From Cutibacterium equinum (GTDB lineage: Bacteria > Actinomycetota > Actinomycetes > Propionibacteriales > Propionibacteriaceae): a DNA stretch of 64,000 bases. Below, piece by piece: positions 1-8,393 of this stretch (position 1 is its first letter; each line of letters starts with the position of its first letter). The stretch spans positions 1,550,001 to 1,614,000 of the forward strand of contig NZ_CP115668.1 of NCBI RefSeq assembly GCF_028021195.1, written 5' to 3'. The translations under genes were made by a program, and so were the position numbers. The notes under the pieces are model-generated. The model saw nothing but the letters and a program-made list of their open reading frames with translations. It searched no databases and was not told the DNA's origin.

Positions 1-1
1 A

Positions 2-628
2 ATCCACGTCACGGCCCAACTCATGGCCTTGGCATGGATCAACGCGGTGTCCATTGCTGTGCAGGCCGTCGTCGGTGGGGTCTCGGTACGGCTCGGGCTC
101 AACCCGTTCGTCGTAGCCGTGCACCTCTTGTTATCAGTGGCGATCATCCTCGTCGATGTCAAGGCGATCTGGTTGGCCGGACCCCATACAAGCGATGCTG
201 CCGACGGACTGACGATGGGATTGGTGCGTGCCACCGTCGCGATGATGTGCGTGGTGATGTGGCTGGGAACAGTGGTCACTGGATCGGGTCCCAATGCCGG
301 AGACTCCGGCTCGGCACGCACCGGGTTCGACATCGAGACCGTGGCACGGCTGCATGGCATCTCCGTGTGGATCACCGTCGCCCTAACTCTCGCGTGCCTG
401 GTAATCGCCACTACTCGACACCTGGCCATGATGCGCCGCTGGAGCATGGTTCTCGTGGCCGTCGAGATCTACCAAGCCGTCATCGGATACTCGCAATATT
501 TCGCTCATCTCAATCCGTGGCTGGTCATCTGGCACATGGTTGGCGTCGCGGCGTGCGCAGCAGCGGTGGGAGCCCTGTGGTGCAGCGTGCGCCCGACCCC
601 TTCTCCCATACACAACCAGAAGCCCTGA
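2..628 (+). CDS. ctaA: haem A synthase (CtaA/COX15 family), C-terminal part
   Basis: Integral membrane enzyme that oxidises the C8 methyl of haem O to a formyl group, giving haem A for aa3-type cytochrome oxidase. The frame is open from the window edge, so the N-terminus with the first membrane helices is missing; about 208 residues remain of a family usually near 300. Visible are several hydrophobic helices, a GGVSVRLGLNP loop typical of the family, and helix histidines (VAVHLLLS, ARLHGISVW, WHMVGV) suited to haem ligation. The partner ctaB lies nearby on the opposite strand, which supports the assignment. The gene ends just before a strong hairpin. Confidence 0.85.
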   Translation: MHVTAQLMALAWINAVSIAVQAVVGGVSVRLGLNPFVVAVHLLLSVAIILVDVKAIWLAGPHTSDAADGLTMGLVRATVAMMCVVMWLGTVVTGSGPNAGDSGSARTGFDIETVARLHGISVWITVALTLACLVIATTRHLAMMRRWSMVLVAVEIYQAVIGYSQYFAHLNPWLVIWHMVGVAACAAAVGALWCSVRPTPSPIHNQKP

Positions 629-710
629 CGATTCCGACGGTGGGCGGGCCAAAGCCAACCGATTTGGCGACGGCGTACGCGAACAAGACGATTCCGACGG
701 TGGGCGGGCC
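627..710. repeat. 24-bp direct repeat, 60 bp apart, at the ctaA 3' end
   Basis: An identical 24-bp segment occurs at 627-650, overlapping the ctaA stop, and at 687-710. The second copy forms the left arm of the terminator hairpin at 698-738. The first lacks the complementary right arm. This looks like a partial duplication of the terminator half-site. Confidence 0.7.
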
Positions 711-738
711 GGGGACTCACTCCCCGGCCCGCCCACCG
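698..738. terminator. bidirectional hairpin terminator
   Basis: Perfect 18-bp GC-rich stem (698-715 with 721-738) around a 5-nt loop, between the convergent ctaA and P450 genes. There is no clear T-tract on either side, as is common in high-GC actinobacteria. Confidence 0.75.
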
Positions 739-776
739 AGATCTGTGCTGTCGATCAACCCACACGTGCGCCGAGG

Positions 777-2072
777 TCAGTCCTTGCGCACACGGCCACC
801 ACTGCGCGGCCTCGTCGGCATCATCGTGGGATCGTAATCCAGGTCACCCGGGTCGATGTTGATTCCGGGCTGGCACAGGGCCGAGACGGTGGCAGCCAGC
901 TCCGTGACGGCGATCTTCTCGCCTGGGCAGCGGTGGCCGGTGGCAACGTCTCCACCGCCTTGCGGGATGAAAGCCTTGATCGCCTCGGCATCCTCAACAC
1001 CCAGGAAACGCTCCGGCTTAAAGCGCAGCGGCTCCTCCCACTCCCTCGGGTCGGTGTTCGTGCCGAGAATGTCGATGATGACTCGCTGCCCTTTCTTGAT
1101 CTGCTGGCCTTCCCACTCAAGGTCTTCGCGGGAGAAGGCCGGCAACATCGGCACGAAGGGGCTCAAACGGCGTACCTCCTGAGCGAAGGCAATGGCGTGT
1201 TCGTTGTCGACGAGGGTTCCCGATGCCTCCACCTCGCCAGCGATGTCTGCCCGGTACTGGGGGTACAGGACGAGGAAACGGGCCGCGAAGGCGGCGAAAC
1301 GGCTCACGGCGATGGCGGGACGGGTGGAGTTCTGCAACTCAATACCGGCCAGCTTGGCGTCAAGGAGGTTACCGTCCGGGTCACGGTAGCGAGCCCACTC
1401 ACACAGGGCCGAGCCCTCAGGAGCAGTGATCTGGCCACTGCGTTGCCTCTCGATGAGACCGGCAGCCCATTTGTCACAACGGGCACGGTTCACCCAGGCC
1501 AGCGTGTGCCCGGCCGGCATGTGACCGAATCCCTCGACGATCTGGCCGAGACGCTTGGCCCACGGGTCAAGGTCGGTGTCGCTACCGGGAACCCCAGCCC
1601 ACTTGAGGACGGCGCGACCGTAGGCCACCACGGTGTCGTCGTAGACGTTGCCCTCGCGACGGCCCCAAGTCTGGACGATCTTGCGCAGCTCGTCGTCAAT
1701 GATGGGCTTGAACCGCTCGATCTGAGCATCGTCGTAGACCACCTTGACGAAATTGGCCTTACGGGCCAGATGGACCTCATCGTCAGTGCCGTGAACAGCT
1801 CCAGCTCCAAAGAGAGGGCCACGCACGGGAAGAGGCATGGCATCCTCACGCATCATGCGCGTGGTGTCGTAAAAGAGGTCGACTCCCTTGCTGCCCCGGA
1901 CCAAGGTGGCCGGCTTGCCCATGAACGTGAAATCGAGGGGGCATCCGTCTCCGGCCTGACGACCCTTCGACGCCCGCAGCCTCTCCTGGAACAGGTAGCC
2001 GTCAGTAAGCAACTTGCCTGCCTGATCGACCTTCGTACCCAGGGCCGATCGAATAGTTGACATGGTGGTCAT
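777..2072 (-). CDS. cytochrome P450, CYP152-like fatty-acid peroxygenase
   Basis: Predicted soluble haem-thiolate enzyme of 431 aa. The haem-binding loop carries GHRCPGE, with Cys as axial ligand, preceded by a GGG loop. The I-helix region reads NSTRPAIAV; an Arg-Pro pair at this place, instead of the usual acid/Thr pair, marks the CYP152 peroxygenases (P450-BSbeta, SPalpha, OleT). These use hydrogen peroxide to hydroxylate or decarboxylate fatty acids without a redox partner. The start is the ATG at 2072, preceded by GAGGAG at 5-nt spacing; an upstream extension to 2138 lacks a ribosome site. It is transcribed in the same direction as ctaB, about 210 bp downstream. Substrate and product (alcohol or alkene) cannot be told from sequence alone. 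Confidence 0.85.
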   Translation of the reverse strand: MTTMSTIRSALGTKVDQAGKLLTDGYLFQERLRASKGRQAGDGCPLDFTFMGKPATLVRGSKGVDLFYDTTRMMREDAMPLPVRGPLFGAGAVHGTDDEVHLARKANFVKVVYDDAQIERFKPIIDDELRKIVQTWGRREGNVYDDTVVAYGRAVLKWAGVPGSDTDLDPWAKRLGQIVEGFGHMPAGHTLAWVNRARCDKWAAGLIERQRSGQITAPEGSALCEWARYRDPDGNLLDAKLAGIELQNSTRPAIAVSRFAAFAARFLVLYPQYRADIAGEVEASGTLVDNEHAIAFAQEVRRLSPFVPMLPAFSREDLEWEGQQIKKGQRVIIDILGTNTDPREWEEPLRFKPERFLGVEDAEAIKAFIPQGGGDVATGHRCPGEKIAVTELAATVSALCQPGINIDPGDLDYDPTMMPTRPRSGGRVRKD

Positions 2073-2281
2073 GAATGCTCCTCGGGTCGCATGTTCACGC
2101 GCCGTCACAGCGACGTGACTCAACCCAACGGTATCCAACCCAGGGCCGTGACGATGCCGAAACGTGCTCCTCTCGATGGGGCCAGAACGACCATCAATTT
2201 CTGGATGGATGTTGGCCGCCGGTCACACTCCGGCGTGGGACCCAAGCCCGATGTGCATGTTCGGTGAGGACGCCGCCTGCG

Positions 2282-3268
2282 TCACAGATGAATGAGCGGA
2301 TCGATCGCGATGGACAGGAAGAGCACGGACAGGTAGGTGTTCGACCAGTGGAACAGCCGCATCGGTTTCAACAAGGCGTCACGCAGACCAGCCTTGGCGC
2401 GACGCAACAACTGGATGGCCTCGACGATGAAGACCGCCCCAGCAAGTACTGCGACGACGCCGTAGATCCACCCCATGTGGGCTACCGGCCACAGCACCAA
2501 GGAGGTCGCGACGGTGGCGACGGTGTAGACGAGGATCTGTATGGCGACCTCGGGTGCCTCCTTGACGACCGGGAGCATCGGCACGCCGACGGCCTTGTAA
2601 TCCTCGCGGTAGCGGAAGGACAACGCCCAGGTGTGCGGCGGGGTCCAGAAGAAGATGATGAGGAACAGGACCAGGGGCTCCCAGCCCACATGTCCGGTGA
2701 CGGCTGTCCATCCAATGAGGGGAGGGAAGCACCCTGCGATACCGCCCCAGATCGTGTTCTGCCAGGTACGACGCTTGAGAAGCATCGAGTACACGAAGAC
2801 GTAGAAGAGGTTCGCCACGAGGGCCAGAACGGCCGACAACCAGTTCGTGCCGAATCCCAACACAACGGTGGCCACAATGCCGAGCACCACTCCGTAGATC
2901 AAGGCGCTGCGACGCGGCACCTGGTGACGCGGTAACGGGCGACGCCGGGTACGGCGCATCTTCTCGTCAATGTCGGCGTCAATGACGCAGTTGAAGACGT
3001 TCGCGCTCGCCGCAGCGAGCAAACCACCAAGCATCGTCGCGATGGCCAGGCCCAGCTTGGGCAATCCGTGAGACGCCAGGAACATCACGGGCAGGGTCGT
3101 CACCAGAAGCAACTCGATGATGCGAGGCTTGGTCAAGGCGACGTAGGCAGCCACGACGCCACGAGCCGACAGCCGGGGACGTTCCCGGCTCTGCTCCACC
3201 GTTGTCGTGACAGGGTCGGGACGCTGCGAGGTTGGCGCCGTCGCCACGTGCGTCGTCTGGTTGCTCAC
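2282..3268 (-). CDS. ctaB: protohaem IX farnesyltransferase (haem O synthase)
   Basis: UbiA-family polytopic membrane prenyltransferase that adds a farnesyl group to protohaem to give haem O, the substrate of CtaA. About nine hydrophobic helices are visible. The prenyl-diphosphate/Mg site reads NCVIDADIDEKM (N-x3-D-x3-D pattern) and is followed by RRTRRRPLP, the hallmark of haem O synthases. I chose the GTG at 3268 because AAGGA lies just upstream; the frame is open to 3346 but that extension is low-complexity. Transcribed divergently from zwf. The N-terminal 35 residues are hydrophilic and cytoplasmic. Confidence 0.93.
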   Translation of the reverse strand: MSNQTTHVATAPTSQRPDPVTTTVEQSRERPRLSARGVVAAYVALTKPRIIELLLVTTLPVMFLASHGLPKLGLAIATMLGGLLAAASANVFNCVIDADIDEKMRRTRRRPLPRHQVPRRSALIYGVVLGIVATVVLGFGTNWLSAVLALVANLFYVFVYSMLLKRRTWQNTIWGGIAGCFPPLIGWTAVTGHVGWEPLVLFLIIFFWTPPHTWALSFRYREDYKAVGVPMLPVVKEAPEVAIQILVYTVATVATSLVLWPVAHMGWIYGVVAVLAGAVFIVEAIQLLRRAKAGLRDALLKPMRLFHWSNTYLSVLFLSIAIDPLIHL

Positions 3269-3530
3269 GGTGTCCTTCGAAGTCGGAAGATCTGCGGGGA
3301 CAGCCTCTGGGCGCAGTACACCCGTATGACAGGAGTGCGCCGCCAAAGGTTGTCCTCACGATTTTAGGCTTTCCTGGCCCGGATGTCCTCATCGTCAAGT
3401 TCGGCAGCCGAAGATATCCGTCCGCCTGTCGCTGAACACGGTGCCCAACCCGACCGGTTGACCGACTACCGTTGAGCTGACAGAACCTCAGTTCTGCATC
3501 ATGACAACCGGTTTGGGAAGGACGGGTGAG

Positions 3531-5105
3531 GTGACAGGTCGAGACGCTTCAGGAAGCACCGCCAGGGCGACCAATGGGATGCGCGGCGATCGCGTCAATC
3601 CGTTACGAGATCCAGCCGACCGCAGATTGCCCCGCGTGGCAGGCCCGTGTGTCCTGGTGATGTTCGGTGTCACCGGAGATCTCTCGCGCAAGAAGCTCAT
3701 GCCGGCCGTCTACGACCTGGCCAACCGCGGCCTGCTGCCGCCAGGGTTCGGGCTGGTGGGATTTGCTCGGCGGGACTGGGAGGACGAGGACTTCGCCAAG
3801 GTCGTCCATGACGCCGTGGCCGAGCACGCTCGCACCCCCTTCCGCGAAGAAGTGTGGGAGCAGCTACTTGAGGGAATCCGGTTCGTCCGCGGCGAATTCG
3901 ACGACGACGAGGCTTTCGAACGGCTGGCTAACACGATCCGCGAGCTCGATGAGGAACGCGGAACTGGTGGCAACCATGCCTTCTACCTGTCGATCCCGCC
4001 GAAATCCTTCGAGTCAGTGGTGCGCCAGCTCAAACGCCACGGCATGACTGATCATGATTCCTCGCACTGGAGCAGGGTCGTCATCGAGAAGCCCTTCGGC
4101 CATGATCTGGAAAGTGCGCGAGACCTCGACGAGATCGTCGGGAGCGCCTTCAGCCCGGAGTCGGTCTTTCGTATCGACCACTACCTGGGCAAGGAAACGG
4201 TCCAGAACATCATGGCGTTCCGGTTCGCCAACCAGATTTTCGAGCCGATCTGGAACAACCACTACGTCTCCCATGTCCAGATCACCATGGCCGAGGACAT
4301 CGGCATCGCCGGACGAGCAGGGTACTACGACGGCATCGGGGCAGCCCGTGACGTCATCCAGAATCACCTGCTCCAGCTCATGGCCCTCACCGCCATGGAG
4401 GAGCCGACAAGCTTCGACGCCGATCAACTGCGCGCCGAGAAGACCAAGGTCCTGGCCGCCGTCCAGCCCCCTGACGACATGGCGACCCAGACCTGCCGCG
4501 GGCAGTACATCGCTGGCCGTCAGGGAGGACAACGGGTACGCGGCTACCTCGAGGAGGACGGCGTCGATCCGCACTCGCGCACCGAGACGTACGCTGCCGT
4601 CCGATTGACCATTGACAACCGTCGGTGGGCCGGGGTGCCGTTCTACCTGCGTGCTGCCAAGCGGATGCCCAGACGAGTCACCGAGGTGGCCCTCAACCTG
4701 CAGCGAGCCCCGCACCTGCCGTTCTCTGACACTGCAGCCCTGGGCACCAACGCCGTGGTGCTGCGTATTCAACCCGATGAGGGGGTCACCCTTCGCTTCG
4801 GCGCGAAGGTACCTGGCACCCAGATGGAGATCCGCGACGTCACGATGGACTTCGCCTACGGATCGTCGTTCACCGAGGCCAGCCCGGAAGCCTACGAGCG
4901 GCTCATCCTCGACGTCCTGCTCGGCGATCCGCCGCTGTTCCCCCAACATGAGGAGGTCCAGTTGGCGTGGAAGATCCTCGACCCGGTGCTCGACTTCTGG
5001 GCAGCATCCGACGCTGCTCCCTACGACTATCTGTCCGGCAGCTGGGGTCCGTCTGAGGCTGACGAGATGATCGCCCGAGACGGCTTCGTGTGGCGCAGGC
5101 CCTGA
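3531..5105 (+). CDS. zwf: glucose-6-phosphate 1-dehydrogenase
   Basis: First enzyme of the oxidative pentose phosphate pathway: glucose-6-phosphate plus NADP+ to 6-phosphogluconolactone. The coenzyme fold has FGVTGDLSRKKLMPAVY near the N-terminus, and the substrate/catalytic signature RIDHYLGKETVQN, with its conserved His, lies mid-protein. About 524 aa from the GTG at 3531, which has AAGGA 8 nt upstream. An in-frame ATG at 3501 without a clear ribosome site, and another at 3579, are alternatives. It is first in the operon zwf-opcA-pgl, with 9 bp to opcA. Confidence 0.96.
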   Translation: MTGRDASGSTARATNGMRGDRVNPLRDPADRRLPRVAGPCVLVMFGVTGDLSRKKLMPAVYDLANRGLLPPGFGLVGFARRDWEDEDFAKVVHDAVAEHARTPFREEVWEQLLEGIRFVRGEFDDDEAFERLANTIRELDEERGTGGNHAFYLSIPPKSFESVVRQLKRHGMTDHDSSHWSRVVIEKPFGHDLESARDLDEIVGSAFSPESVFRIDHYLGKETVQNIMAFRFANQIFEPIWNNHYVSHVQITMAEDIGIAGRAGYYDGIGAARDVIQNHLLQLMALTAMEEPTSFDADQLRAEKTKVLAAVQPPDDMATQTCRGQYIAGRQGGQRVRGYLEEDGVDPHSRTETYAAVRLTIDNRRWAGVPFYLRAAKRMPRRVTEVALNLQRAPHLPFSDTAALGTNAVVLRIQPDEGVTLRFGAKVPGTQMEIRDVTMDFAYGSSFTEASPEAYERLILDVLLGDPPLFPQHEEVQLAWKILDPVLDFWAASDAAPYDYLSGSWGPSEADEMIARDGFVWRRP

Positions 5106-5114
5106 GGAGGAGAC

Positions 5115-6047
5115 ATGATCGTCACGCTCAACGACACCACCGCGTCGAAGATCGGCGCCGCCATCGTGCAGGCCCGTCGCACCGTCGGGTCTGGGTCCGG
5201 ATTGGTTCACACCCTCATTTGTGTGTGCGATTCCTCCCACTTCGACGCCGCGTTCGACGTCGCACGAGACGCTGCTCGTCAGCACCCGTCGCGCCTGCTC
5301 ATGGTCGTCATGACCCGTTCCCGTAAGGACAAGCTCGACGCCGAGGTGCACGCCGGTGAGGGAACTCCCGGCGAGGTCATCGTGCTGCGCTTCTCCGGGG
5401 CCATGGCCAAGCGGCCGGCTTCGGTCATCCTCCCGCTGTTGCTCCCGGACTCCCCGGTCATCGCATGGTGGCCCTTCACCGGTCCCGATGATCTGGCCGC
5501 TGACCCCATCGGCGCGTTGGCTGACCGTCGCATCACTGACTCGGCCGCCGACAAGGACCCCTGCAAGGCGCTGGCGCGACGCGCCGCTCACCTGTCAGAA
5601 GGCGACTCCGATCTGTGCTGGGCTCGCACGACGGGGTGGCGGGCGCTGGCTGCTGCCGCATTGGATCAGCATCCCGCCACGGTCAAGGCCGTCCGGGTGG
5701 AATCGGCTGCCGGTAACGCCCCGGCCATACTGTTGGCAGCCTGGCTGGGACTGCGGCTCAATGTTGCGGTGGAGAGGGTGACCACCGATTCTCCCGGAAT
5801 CTCCGCCATCGTCATGTCGACCTCCGGCGGGGACATCGAGATTCGACGCCGCAGCGGTCGATATGCCGTCTACCGGATTCCTGGAGAACCTGCCCGTGGT
5901 GTGGCCCTGGACCGCCGTGAGGTCCAGATGCTCATTGGCGAGGAACTTCGCCGACTGGACCGCGATGAGGTCTTCACCGCCGTCATGGCTGAGATTGCCA
6001 ATGGAGCTGGCCGTGTCTCGACAACCGGTGATGGAGGTCAGTCATGA
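5115..6047 (+). CDS. opcA: glucose-6-phosphate dehydrogenase assembly protein OpcA
   Basis: 310-aa cytoplasmic protein of the OpcA family, which in actinobacteria and cyanobacteria is needed for full activity or oligomerisation of Zwf. It lies 9 bp after zwf with an AGGAGGA ribosome site and overlaps pgl by 4 bp. The assignment rests on family-typical segments (for example PLLLPDSPVIAWWP near residue 115) and on the invariant zwf-opcA-pgl order. No catalytic motif is expected. Confidence 0.93.
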   Translation: MIVTLNDTTASKIGAAIVQARRTVGSGSGLVHTLICVCDSSHFDAAFDVARDAARQHPSRLLMVVMTRSRKDKLDAEVHAGEGTPGEVIVLRFSGAMAKRPASVILPLLLPDSPVIAWWPFTGPDDLAADPIGALADRRITDSAADKDPCKALARRAAHLSEGDSDLCWARTTGWRALAAAALDQHPATVKAVRVESAAGNAPAILLAAWLGLRLNVAVERVTTDSPGISAIVMSTSGGDIEIRRRSGRYAVYRIPGEPARGVALDRREVQMLIGEELRRLDRDEVFTAVMAEIANGAGRVSTTGDGGQS

Positions 6048-6778
6048 CGAGCCGCCGACTCATGAGGTACCAGTCCGCTCAGGGACTGGCTGAAGGTGTG
6101 GCCCACCGCCTCGTCCAGACCATCGTCAAGGCCCAAGCCGAGCAGGAACGCATCGACCTGTGCCTGACCGGGGGCAGGATCGCCAATGCTGTCTATGCCG
6201 CGATGGGTGAGGTGGTCGAGTGTGCCGAGATCCATCCGGACCAGTTGCACGTGTGGTGGGGCGACGACCGCTTCGTCCCCACCGGCCATCCCGACCGCAA
6301 TTCCCTGCAGGCCCTGCCTTTGTTGTCGGCAGCCCTCCGACTGGATCCCTCCCAGACCCACGTCATGCCGGGCGCCGATGGCAAGGCCGATCCCGATGAG
6401 GCTGCCTATTCCTACGCTCAGGAACTCGGCGACGTCGTCTTCGACATCTGTCTGCTCGGCATGGGACCAGACGGTCATGTCGCATCCTTGTTCCCGGGCC
6501 ATCCCTCCTTCAATCCCACGACGACCGCGCTGGCTGTCGGCGTCACGGATGCTCCCAAGCCCCCGCCGGATCGTCTCTCGGTGACGATGCCAGTCATCAA
6601 CCGATCAAAACGGGTGTGGTTCCTCGTCAGCGGGTCGGAGAAGGCCGACGCCGTCGAGAGGGTGTTCGCTGGGGACGAGTCCCTGCCAGCCACCTGGGCC
6701 AACGGCACGATTGAGACGAGCTGGATGGTCGACCACGACGCCTCGATCGGGTTACCGCGGTACAACTGCTCCCTGTGA
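6044..6778 (+). CDS. pgl: 6-phosphogluconolactonase
   Basis: Hydrolyses 6-phosphogluconolactone to 6-phosphogluconate. 244 aa, the normal length. It has the family blocks LCLTGGRIANAVY, WWGDDRFVP and LLGMGPDGHVASLFPGH, the last containing the catalytic/substrate-binding His. The ATGA overlap with opcA indicates translational coupling. The product feeds Gnd, encoded at 59.2 kb rather than in this operon. Confidence 0.96.
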   Translation: MTSRRLMRYQSAQGLAEGVAHRLVQTIVKAQAEQERIDLCLTGGRIANAVYAAMGEVVECAEIHPDQLHVWWGDDRFVPTGHPDRNSLQALPLLSAALRLDPSQTHVMPGADGKADPDEAAYSYAQELGDVVFDICLLGMGPDGHVASLFPGHPSFNPTTTALAVGVTDAPKPPPDRLSVTMPVINRSKRVWFLVSGSEKADAVERVFAGDESLPATWANGTIETSWMVDHDASIGLPRYNCSL

Positions 6779-6889
6779 ATCCAGGGCAGTCCTGCGCACA
6801 ACAGCATCGCCGTGGTCCCCAGAGAGCCACACATCGCTGTCAGGAAACACGATTGAGATGACCACCTGGGCGCTCATAGGATGAAAACC

Positions 6890-7384
6890 ATGAACTCTCA
6901 GCCGTCGTCGCGTTCCTCCACGGTGCGTGACTGGGTGGGCTTCGTGGCCCGGATCATCCTCGGTGGCACCCTCTTGGTGGCAGGAATCATCAAGGCCACC
7001 GACATTGACTCGACCATCTGGTCGGTACGCACGTACCAGATCGTTCCATGGGATTTCGCTGCTGTCATCGGCTGGGCGATGCCGATTCTGGAAATCATCG
7101 TCGGTCTGATGCTCGTCCTGGGCATTGCGACGCGCTGGTCCGGCGTACTCGGAGCCTTGGCCATGGTCGTGTTCATCATCGGTATCTCGTCGGTGTGGGC
7201 TCGCCACATTTCCTTGGATTGTGGCTGCTTCGGGAACGGGGGTCCTGTCGGGCGCGACTGGGCCCACACCCAGCGCGCCTATGCCCTGGACATCCTGCGT
7301 GATCTCGGCCTTGCGTTGTGCGGTGTCTGGCTGATCGTGCGACCCCGCACCGCCCTGTCCGTGGACCGCTGGATCACCGCCTGA
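6890..7384 (+). CDS. MauE/DoxX family membrane protein
   Basis: About 164-aa membrane protein with four hydrophobic segments. The segment HISLDCGCFGNGG carries the paired-cysteine CGCFG signature of MauE-type proteins. These are thought to act in disulfide or thiol redox across the membrane, as in methylamine dehydrogenase maturation. The DsbA-like gene follows within 90 bp, suggesting a DsbB/VKOR-like partner role (inference). The ATG at 6890 is preferred over 6881 because AGGA is better spaced. Confidence 0.75.
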   Translation: MNSQPSSRSSTVRDWVGFVARIILGGTLLVAGIIKATDIDSTIWSVRTYQIVPWDFAAVIGWAMPILEIIVGLMLVLGIATRWSGVLGALAMVVFIIGISSVWARHISLDCGCFGNGGPVGRDWAHTQRAYALDILRDLGLALCGVWLIVRPRTALSVDRWITA

Positions 7385-7469
7385 AGTGTCATCCGAATGC
7401 CCGGTTTGTTGACCGACCGGCTAGCATCATGAGTGACACATCATCTATTGCATGAGGGGACCTCAACCG

Positions 7470-8264
7470 ATGGCTGACAAAAAGTCCACCGCCAGCACCT
7501 CGAAGCGCGCTGCCCTGCGCGCCCAGCAGGAGGCCCAGGAATCAGCGAAGAAGCGTCGCCGGATCATCGGCGTCATTGCTGGAGTCCTCGTCGCGGCGGC
7601 CATCGTCGTCTCCGTCGTCTTCGGGCTCAACCGCAAGTCTGACGACGCGCCGACCGGCAGCCAGATCACCCCGCCCTCTGCCACCAAGGATGGCATCTAC
7701 ACCTTGAACAAGGACAAGGTGAAGGACGGTGCCCCCACACTGACGGTGTTCCAGGATTACCAGTGCCCGGCTTGCAAGGCGACCGAGGATCTGTTCGGCA
7801 AGTCCCTCAACGATCTGTCAGCCAAGGGTGAGATCAAGCTGCAGTACCACACCCTGACCTTCCTGGACAACAACCTGAAAAACGATTCCTCGACCCGCGC
7901 TGCGATGGCGGCGGCTGCCGCCGATGTCGTCGGTCACTACGAGGCCTACCACGACGTGGTCTACTCCCATCAGCCCGAGGAAGAGGGCGCTGGCTACACC
8001 GATGAGCAGCTGCGCAAGGAATTCGCCACCGAGGCAGGTATCACCGGCAAGGATCTGACCACCTTCCAGAAGGTCTACGACAGCAAGCGGACCCAAGATT
8101 TCGTCGAGAACGGCAATGACAAGGGCCTTCAGGAGCTGCAAAAGTTCGGCAGTGCCGGCACCCCGACCTTCCTCGTCAACGGCAAGCCGTGGGAGGGCTG
8201 GCAAAGTTTCAGTGCCGCTCCGTCCGCCGACGACCTCCTCGCAGCCATCAAGAAGGCAGACTGA
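7470..8264 (+). CDS. membrane-anchored DsbA-family thiol:disulfide oxidoreductase
   Basis: 264-aa protein with a charged cytoplasmic N-terminus, one membrane helix (about residues 32-55) and an extracytoplasmic thioredoxin-fold domain. The active site is QDYQCPACK (CPAC); the cis-Pro loop is AGTPTFLVNG. It resembles the actinobacterial DsbA/Rv2969c-type enzymes that oxidise exported proteins. The start at 7470 has GAGGGGA upstream. Probably transcribed with the preceding MauE-like gene. Confidence 0.9.
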   Translation: MADKKSTASTSKRAALRAQQEAQESAKKRRRIIGVIAGVLVAAAIVVSVVFGLNRKSDDAPTGSQITPPSATKDGIYTLNKDKVKDGAPTLTVFQDYQCPACKATEDLFGKSLNDLSAKGEIKLQYHTLTFLDNNLKNDSSTRAAMAAAAADVVGHYEAYHDVVYSHQPEEEGAGYTDEQLRKEFATEAGITGKDLTTFQKVYDSKRTQDFVENGNDKGLQELQKFGSAGTPTFLVNGKPWEGWQSFSAAPSADDLLAAIKKAD

Positions 8265-8329
8265 TTTGTGACACCGGCTGGGGTTTTGGCACCGGTTGCT
8301 GGCCCTGGCCACCCGCTGATCAACCTTCA

Positions 8330-8359
8330 CCAGGCGAGTGGCGAATGCCGCTCGCCTGG
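8330..8359 (+). terminator. hairpin terminator after dsbA-like gene
   Basis: 13-bp stem (8330-8342 with 8347-8359, one G-T pair) around GAAT, between the DsbA-like gene and valS. Confidence 0.65.
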
Positions 8360-8393
8360 CAACCTGTCCGAGCCGAACACTAGAGTTTGAACC

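Noticed and set aside
540-2060. Long plus-strand frame of 506 codons
   Set aside because: Antisense shadow of the P450 gene; composition is Gly/Val/Asp-rich with no motif, typical of high-GC opposite strands.
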